Positions 58,871 to 64,000 of a stretch of DNA of 64,000 nucleotides are shown in pieces. Within the stretch, counting starts at the first letter, position 1. Each line of letters starts with the position of its first letter. The stretch spans positions 1,984,001 through 2,048,000 of the forward strand of contig OZ244139.1 of assembly GCA_965216205.1 (NCBI GenBank), given 5' to 3'. Under the pieces are notes generated by a model that saw only the letters and a list, made by a program, of their open reading frames with translations, ran no database searches and had not been told where the DNA came from. Source of the stretch: CADEDH01 sp965216205 (GTDB lineage Bacteria > Actinomycetota > Acidimicrobiia > Acidimicrobiales > SZUA-35). The position numbers were made by a program, and so were the translations under genes.

Positions 58871-60157
58871 GTGTCGAACTTCGTCGACGAATGCAATTTC
58901 TGTGCCCGGGGCGGTGATGGCGGCGCCGGCAGCGTCTCGTTCCGGCGGGAGGCCCACGTTCCCTACGGCGGGCCCGACGGGGGCGACGGCGGGCACGGCG
59001 GCTCGGTGTGGCTGGAAGCCGATTCCAACGTCGCCTCGCTACTCGCCTTCCGTGACCACCCGCACCGGATCGCCGAGCGGGGCACGCATGGTCAGGGCAG
59101 CGGCAAGCACGGGAAACGGGGCGACGACGTCGAGGTGCGGGTGCCGGTCGGCACCGTCATCCTCGATCACGACAGCGGTGAGACCCTCGCCGATCTCGCC
59201 AGGCCGGGCGATCGGTGGCTCGCGGCGAAGGGGGGACGGGGTGGCCGGGGCAACGCCCGGTTCCTGTCGAACCGCCGCCGTGCTCCATCCTTCGCCGAGC
59301 AGGGCGAGATCTGCCACGACCAGTGGTACCGGCTCGAGCTGAAGCTCCTCGCCGACGTCGCACTCGTCGGCTTCCCGAGCGTGGGGAAGAGCACCCTCAT
59401 CGCCACCATCTCCGCTGCGAAGCCGAAGATCGCGGACTACCCGTTCACCACGCTCGAACCGAATCTCGGCGTGGTGCAGGTGGGCGGAGGGTCCGGTCGG
59501 TCGCCGGCCCATGAGCTGATCGTGGCCGACCTCCCCGGTCTCATCGAGGGGGCCAGCGACGGGCACGGCCTCGGACTCCGCTTCCTCCGCCACACGGAAC
59601 GAGCCCGCGCCCTCGTCTACCTGCTCGACCTGGCCGCCGTCGACGGTCCATCACCCCGTGAGCAGCTCGACGTCCTCCGGACCGAGCTCGGTCGCTACCG
59701 GCCCGACCTCCTCGAACGGCCGAGCGTGGTGGTCGGCTCGAAGGCCGACGTGCTCACGCCCGACGACTGGGGTGATGACGCCCCGGTCGATCTCGCGCTG
59801 TCCGCCGTGACCGGCGACGGCCTCCAACCGTTCCTCTGGCGCCTCGTCGAGCTGGTCGAGCAGGCCCGGGAGGTCGAGCGGTCCGACGATGTCGACCGCG
59901 AGCAGTTCGTGATTCACCGTCCGGAGCCGGTGGGCGTTGCGATCTCCCGGGAGGACGACGGGTCGTGGCGGGTCTCAGGTCGAGCTGCGGAACGGGCGGT
60001 GGCCCTGTCCGACATGAGCGACCCGGGGGCGCTCGACTACGCCCGACGGCGACTCGAGCGTCTCGGTGTGAACCGGGCGCTGCGGCGGGCCGGGGTCGGC
60101 GACGGCGAGATCGTCCGCATCGGCGATTTCGCGTTCGACTATGAAGAAGATCGTTGA
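58871..60157 (+). CDS. obg: GTPase Obg (CgtA)
   Basis: A 428-residue Obg GTPase. The glycine-rich Obg fold is at 1-155 (RGGDGGAGSVSFRRE, GPDGGDGGHGG), the G domain has G1 GFPSVGKS, G2 DYPFTTLEPN, G3 DLPGLIEGA and G4 SKAD, and the C-terminal OCT domain is present (EPVGVAISREDDGSWRVSGR). It acts in 50S assembly and stress control. rplU-rpmA-obg is a conserved order, here interrupted by the Tad-like trio. Confidence 0.96.
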   Translation: MSNFVDECNFCARGGDGGAGSVSFRREAHVPYGGPDGGDGGHGGSVWLEADSNVASLLAFRDHPHRIAERGTHGQGSGKHGKRGDDVEVRVPVGTVILDHDSGETLADLARPGDRWLAAKGGRGGRGNARFLSNRRRAPSFAEQGEICHDQWYRLELKLLADVALVGFPSVGKSTLIATISAAKPKIADYPFTTLEPNLGVVQVGGGSGRSPAHELIVADLPGLIEGASDGHGLGLRFLRHTERARALVYLLDLAAVDGPSPREQLDVLRTELGRYRPDLLERPSVVVGSKADVLTPDDWGDDAPVDLALSAVTGDGLQPFLWRLVELVEQAREVERSDDVDREQFVIHRPEPVGVAISREDDGSWRVSGRAAERAVALSDMSDPGALDYARRRLERLGVNRALRRAGVGDGEIVRIGDFAFDYEEDR

Positions 60158-60196
60158 GCGGCCGATGAGCGCCGTCTGCAGGAGAGTCGGAGTCTC

Positions 60197-61300
60197 GTGA
60201 GAGTTGCAGTGAAGGTCGGTACGTCGTCGCTGACCAACCGCACGGGCGACCTCGACGTGGCCGCGATGCAGAAGCTGGCCGCCGACGTCGCCAAGGTCCG
60301 GGCCGCCGGCCATCAGGTCGTGCTCGTCTCCAGTGCCGCCATCGCCGCAGGTCTCCCGGCCCTGGGCTACGACTCCACCGCCCGCCGTCCGAGCGACCCC
60401 GACGTGCTGCGGGCGGCGTCCGCCATCGGCCAGATCTCGTTGATAGCCACCTACCAGGCGGTCCTCGGCGACCAGGGTCTCGCCACCGGCCAGGTCCTCC
60501 TCGCCCCGACCGACTTCTGGTACCGGAACCGCTACCTGAAGAGCCGCGGCACCCTGAACGCGCTGCTCCGTCGGGGCGTGGTGCCGGTCATCAACGAGAA
60601 CGACGCCGTCGCCGACGACGAGATCCGCTTCGGTGACAACGATCGGCTCTCGGCGCTCGTCGCCCACCTCATCGACGCCGACCGGCTCATCCTGTTGACC
60701 GACACCGCTGGTCTGTTCACCGCCGATCCGCGGCTCGACACGTCGGCGTCGCTGATCGAGGAGATCGTGGAGTTCGACCAGCGGTTGGAGGAAGCGGCCG
60801 GAGGCCCGGGGTCGAGTGGGGCCCGGGGTGGGATGGCGTCGAAGCTGGCAGCAGCCAAGATCGCCACCTGGTCCGGGGTGGAGACGGTTATCGCCCAGGC
60901 CGACCGTCCCGACGTGCTGGTCGACGCGGTCGCCGGCACCCCCGGCGTCGGCACCGTGTTCCGGGCCCGCCCGACGCGGCTGTCGGCCCGGAAGCTGTGG
61001 ATCGCGTTCGCGCTCCGGTCGTCGGGCCGGATCGTGGTCGACCGGGGCGCCCGTGACGCACTCGAGCGGGGCCGACGGTCGCTGCTGGCGGCCGGGGTCG
61101 TCGAAGCCGACGGCTCGTTCGCGGCCGAGGACGCGCTCGAGGTGGCCGACGAGTCGGGTGAGGTGTTCGCCAAGGGCCTGGTTCGCTGGTCGAGCGAGCT
61201 CCTCGCCGGCAACATCGGCCGCAAGACCTCCGACCTCGGGCCCGACGTTCCCGACGAGGTCATCCACCGAGACGACCTCGTGGTCCTCCCCGGCTTGTGA
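60197..61300 (+). CDS. proB: Glutamate 5-kinase
   Basis: A 367-residue amino-acid kinase with a C-terminal PUA domain. It phosphorylates glutamate in the first step of proline synthesis. Motifs: KVGTSSLTN, VSSAAIAAG, INENDAVADDEIRFGDNDRLSA, and GARGGMASKLAAAKIA; PUA from about residue 275. GGAG precedes the GTG. proA is not in the window. Confidence 0.96.
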   Translation: MRVAVKVGTSSLTNRTGDLDVAAMQKLAADVAKVRAAGHQVVLVSSAAIAAGLPALGYDSTARRPSDPDVLRAASAIGQISLIATYQAVLGDQGLATGQVLLAPTDFWYRNRYLKSRGTLNALLRRGVVPVINENDAVADDEIRFGDNDRLSALVAHLIDADRLILLTDTAGLFTADPRLDTSASLIEEIVEFDQRLEEAAGGPGSSGARGGMASKLAAAKIATWSGVETVIAQADRPDVLVDAVAGTPGVGTVFRARPTRLSARKLWIAFALRSSGRIVVDRGARDALERGRRSLLAAGVVEADGSFAAEDALEVADESGEVFAKGLVRWSSELLAGNIGRKTSDLGPDVPDEVIHRDDLVVLPGL

Positions 61301-61321
61301 CCCCCCACGAATTTCGGGGGG
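61301..61321. terminator. Terminator hairpin between proB and pspA
   Basis: Six C and six G residues (61301-61306, 61316-61321) pair across a 9-nt loop, directly after the proB stop and 8 bp before the pspA stop. It can serve both strands. Confidence 0.65.
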
Positions 61322-61328
61322 TGGTGGG

Positions 61329-62138
61329 TCAGGCGGTGGTGCCTTCGCCCTCCGCCTGGGGGATCGACGCCGGCTCGCTCGGGGCTGCCGCCACCGCCGG
61401 CTCGCTCGCTGCCGGTGCTTCGAGTCCGAGCTGGGACCGGATCTCGCTGAGGCGGGTCTGTGCCTCGACGTTGAGCGAGGCCTGCTCGACCTCGAGCATC
61501 CGACCCTCCACCGACGCCTCGTTCAGCTCCGCCGCACCCTTCGCCCGGGCATAACGGGACTCGACCTTCTCCCTGATTTCCTCGAAGGAGGGGACGTCCT
61601 CACCGACCTTCTCCGACAAGGAGCTCATCGCCTTGTTGAGCTGCTCCTGCATCTGGGCCTGGTCGAGCTGCGACATGAGCTTCTGCTTCTCGGACAGCTT
61701 CTGCTGCAGGTTGGCCGAGTTCTGGTTCACGGCCTGCTTCGCCTGCTCGGCCGCCTGCGACGCCTGGAGGTGGAGGGCCTTGAGGTCCTCGACCTCCCGC
61801 TCGATGCCGATCATGCGGTTGGCGAACGCCTCCGCCGCCGTCGTGTACTGGGTCAACTTCTCGGCGTCGCCCTTCTTCTGGGCGTCGTCGGCCATCATCA
61901 CCGCCTGGCGGGCGTTGGCGCTGACCTTCTCGTACTCCTCCATCGCGCGGTTCAAGCGGATCTCGGTCTGCTTCTGATTGGCGATGACGTTCGCCGCCTG
62001 CTCCTTGAGCTGGCGGTGCTGGGTGTGGGCCTCTTGGATCGCTTGTTCGAGCTGGATCTTGGGATCTGCCCTGGCATTGAAGTCACCGGTGGCCTTCGCC
62101 ACCATGTAATTCCACCAACGCCTCATCAGCTTGATCAT
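61329..62138 (-). CDS. pspA: PspA/IM30-family membrane-stress protein
   Basis: A 269-residue protein, almost all coiled coil (about residues 25-220), with an amphipathic N-terminal helix (IKLMRRWWNYMVAKATG) and the family start ADPKIQLEQAIQEAHTQHRQLKEQ. PspA/IM30 forms ESCRT-III-like rods that repair the cell membrane. The tail is Ala/Pro/Glu rich. No pspB/C or clgR is adjacent. TAGCAT 7 nt before the ATG suggests its own leaderless transcript, although the ATG overlaps the murJ stop (ATGA). Confidence 0.88.
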   Translation of the reverse strand: MIKLMRRWWNYMVAKATGDFNARADPKIQLEQAIQEAHTQHRQLKEQAANVIANQKQTEIRLNRAMEEYEKVSANARQAVMMADDAQKKGDAEKLTQYTTAAEAFANRMIGIEREVEDLKALHLQASQAAEQAKQAVNQNSANLQQKLSEKQKLMSQLDQAQMQEQLNKAMSSLSEKVGEDVPSFEEIREKVESRYARAKGAAELNEASVEGRMLEVEQASLNVEAQTRLSEIRSQLGLEAPAASEPAVAAAPSEPASIPQAEGEGTTA

Positions 62139-63802
62139 GGGTTCGATGCTAGCTGCGAGAGTGACCGAACGCCTTGCACCCAGAGCAGGCCCACGAAGGC
62201 TGCTCCGCCGAGTATCACGATGGCGAAGGCGTCGATCGGCGAAGGCAGACCGACGACCCGGATAGCGGCCATCACCACGCCCGAACCGGCGCAGGCGACC
62301 AGCACCAGGCGGACCCAACCCGACCGCACCGCGCCACCGAGCCGTCGGCGTAGCAGCCGCCGCAACAGGAACCACTCGGTCCAGGCCGCCACCGACGCCC
62401 CGATCGCCAGCCCGACCGGCCCGAGGTGGGGCTGGGCGTCGCCGGCGAGGCGAACCGCCTCCGGCACCCGCTCCCACGGCGGCCAGTGCGGCACGTCGGC
62501 CAGCCGCTCGATCGTGTCGGCCTCGGAGACGAACAACCAGTCGAGCTGGAGCATCATCACCACGCTCACCGCGGTGGCGGTGGCGAGCCGGATGACGGCG
62601 ATCCAGGCCGGACCCTTGACGTCGCCCAGGCTGTAGAGGGTGTTCTGGGTGACCCGAGCGGTCATCGAGGCCGGCAGCCCGGCGGCGAAGGCGGTGAGCA
62701 CGAGCGCCACGATGGTCACCCCGCTCGCCTCGAAGCCCCGGCCCACCAGCCGGGAGATCCAGCCGTACAGCCCGTCGACCAGGGGGCGGGCGGCGACGAG
62801 GTAGGCCGTGGTCACGAAACCGGCCGGCACCACGACCCGCCGCAGGGCGGGGGCGAGCCTGGCCGCCACCCGCTCGAGCTCGTCGGACGCCCGCGACATC
62901 TCGGCCAACTCGGCGGCGGCCACGCTGAACCCGAACACCGAGATCGGGAGCAGGTAGAGCGGCAGCGCCGCCGCGTACGACGCGAACGCACCGAACACGA
63001 GCGCGCCGGCGAGGAACGTGTCGACGAAGCTCGAGATCTGCACGACGCCCCGCGACCCGACCGCAGGAGCGAACCGGCTGAGTACGTCGTCGACATCGGG
63101 CGATCGACCGAACGATGCCCGCAGGTCAGGGGCGACGCGACGCACGGTCGGCAGTTGGATTGCGAACTGCGCCACGCCGCCGGCGACCACCGCCCAGGCC
63201 AGGGCGACCGCGGTCTGGTCGGTGTCCCACGCCAGGGCGACCGCGACGGCCAGCAGCGTGATCTGCACACCGTTCCACAGCACGGGGGCGACGTAGGGGA
63301 GGAAGAACTTCCGGTGGCTGTTGAGGATCCCGAGGCACCAGGCCGACAGCACGAGGAAGCCGAGACCGACCGTGGTGATCCTGGTGAGGGTGACCGCGAG
63401 GTCGAACTGCTCGGGGTCGTTCTCCCAGCCGGTGAACAACCACACCAGCGGGCCGGCCAGCAGCACCCCGACCCCGACGAGCACCGCGGTCACGGCCACC
63501 AGCAGCGATGCGATCGTCCCCGCCAACCGGTCGGCCTGCTCCCGGTCGCCGGACTCGACCAGGCGGGCGTACACGGGAATGAACGACGCCGAGAGCGCCC
63601 CCTCGCCGAGCAGGTTCTGGAGCACGTTGGGGATGCGCATGGCGAAGCGGAACGCGTCGGCGACGGGGTTGATCCCCCCGAGCGCGATCGAGATCCCCAC
63701 CTCCCGGCCCACCCCGGCGATACGCGACAGCAGGATGCCGGCGGCGACGAGCGTTGAGCCGCCGGCGGACGTCCCGCCGGCGGCCTTCCGGCCGTCGCTC
63801 AC
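62135..63802 (-). CDS. murJ: Lipid II flippase MurJ
   Basis: A 555-residue MATE/MOP-superfamily membrane protein with about 14 helices. N-terminal STLVAAGILLSRIAGVGREVGISIALG and FRFAMRIPNVLQNLLGEGALSASFIPVYARL are the MurJ signature, including the Arg residues of the central cavity. It flips lipid II for peptidoglycan synthesis. It lacks the pseudokinase domain of mycobacterial MviN. The GTG overlaps the upstream stop (GTGA). Confidence 0.94.
   Translation of the reverse strand: MSDGRKAAGGTSAGGSTLVAAGILLSRIAGVGREVGISIALGGINPVADAFRFAMRIPNVLQNLLGEGALSASFIPVYARLVESGDREQADRLAGTIASLLVAVTAVLVGVGVLLAGPLVWLFTGWENDPEQFDLAVTLTRITTVGLGFLVLSAWCLGILNSHRKFFLPYVAPVLWNGVQITLLAVAVALAWDTDQTAVALAWAVVAGGVAQFAIQLPTVRRVAPDLRASFGRSPDVDDVLSRFAPAVGSRGVVQISSFVDTFLAGALVFGAFASYAAALPLYLLPISVFGFSVAAAELAEMSRASDELERVAARLAPALRRVVVPAGFVTTAYLVAARPLVDGLYGWISRLVGRGFEASGVTIVALVLTAFAAGLPASMTARVTQNTLYSLGDVKGPAWIAVIRLATATAVSVVMMLQLDWLFVSEADTIERLADVPHWPPWERVPEAVRLAGDAQPHLGPVGLAIGASVAAWTEWFLLRRLLRRRLGGAVRSGWVRLVLVACAGSGVVMAAIRVVGLPSPIDAFAIVILGGAAFVGLLWVQGVRSLSQLASNP
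62146..62151 (-). promoter_or_regulatory. -10 hexamer TAGCAT for pspA, inside murJ
   Basis: TAGCAT ends 7 nt before the pspA ATG and lies in the last codons of murJ, so pspA can be induced separately from murJ. Confidence 0.45.
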
Positions 63803-64000
63803 GTGCGCTCGGGGTCTTCGGCGCCTTCGCGTTCGGGCCCGTCACCAGCACTGCCGCCGATCGGGTCGGCCGGCTCGGTGACGGGGACCGCGGCGATGTC
63901 GACCGCTTCGAGGGTGGTCAACTGCTCGTCGGTCGGCTCCTCGACGTCGACCAGGCGGGTCGCGTGGCGCGAGACGGCCGCTTCGAACAGGTTGCGGGCC
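63799..64000 (-). CDS. C-terminus of an unidentified protein
   Basis: The last 66 residues of a gene running off the right edge: ARNLFEAAVSRHATRLVDV, then an acidic, Gly/Glu/Pro-rich tail ending EGAEDPERT. No domain can be named from this piece. Its stop overlaps the murJ GTG start, so it is co-transcribed with murJ and pspA. Confidence 0.6.
   Translation of the reverse strand, partial: ARNLFEAAVSRHATRLVDVEEPTDEQLTTLEAVDIAAVPVTEPADPIGGSAGDGPEREGAEDPERT

Overview
The window is high-GC DNA with the gene order and protein types of an actinobacterium. The run tig-clpP-clpX-folC-ndk-radical SAM/DUF2344-rne-rplU-rpmA-obg-proB, a secretin-free type IV pilus set, a GTP-type PEP carboxykinase and a SARP regulator best fit the Acidimicrobiia (Ilumatobacter-like lineages). 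This placement is inference from gene content; no rRNA is present to confirm it. Many genes have a TANNNT -10 hexamer only 6-9 nt before the start codon, so leaderless transcription is probably common and was used here to choose starts.

Layout. 1-4.3 kb: end of a cNMP-binding protein, an HSL-type esterase, a GrpB-family protein, a DUF2238-like membrane protein overlapping a sucrose phosphorylase. 4.4-15.2 kb: a type IV pilus locus in four blocks (pilP-like/pilO/pilM-pilN fusion; three prepilins plus prepilin peptidase; pilB; pilT-pilC-pilA). 15.2-18.7 kb: SDR plus ECF41 sigma factor, VapBC module, tRNA-Gly, thioesterase. 18.8-22.3 kb: RNA-modification cluster with a divergent Tgt paralogue, RsmI, and two FmrO/Rmt-like (aminoglycoside-resistance-type) 16S rRNA methyltransferases. 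22.6-35.4 kb: metabolic genes (beta-propeller lipoprotein, PckG, acyl-CoA dehydrogenase, PhyH dioxygenase, secreted esterase, ThDP enzyme, PPOX/FAD monooxygenase/DUF3500 group, MetE-like protein). Two intergenic arrays of palindromic repeats lie at 25.7-26.1 kb and 35.6-36.0 kb.

36-39 kb: a LysR regulator diverging from a 2-oxoglutarate dioxygenase and an HD-domain diiron oxygenase overlapping by 4 bp, the architecture of the TmpA/TmpB (PhnY/PhnZ-type) phosphonate route that would release phosphate and a betaine. 38.9-44.3 kb: a secreted protein, a large SARP/AfsR-like regulator, an integrase relic, a HEPN-like protein and tRNA-Pro, i.e. a decayed island.

44.4-64 kb: housekeeping genes for protein folding and proteolysis, folate, nucleotides, RNA decay, ribosome, Obg and proline synthesis. 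Surface-structure genes are inserted among them: a Flp-like pilin fused to a ricin-type lectin between folC and ndk, and a TadE/TadE/TadG-like trio between rpmA and obg. The end holds PspA, the lipid II flippase MurJ and the tail of an unidentified gene.

The candidates most worth following are the TmpAB-like phosphonate pair, the cluster of 16S rRNA helix-44 methyltransferases with its structured upstream hairpin, the lectin-tipped pilin, and the two repeat arrays.
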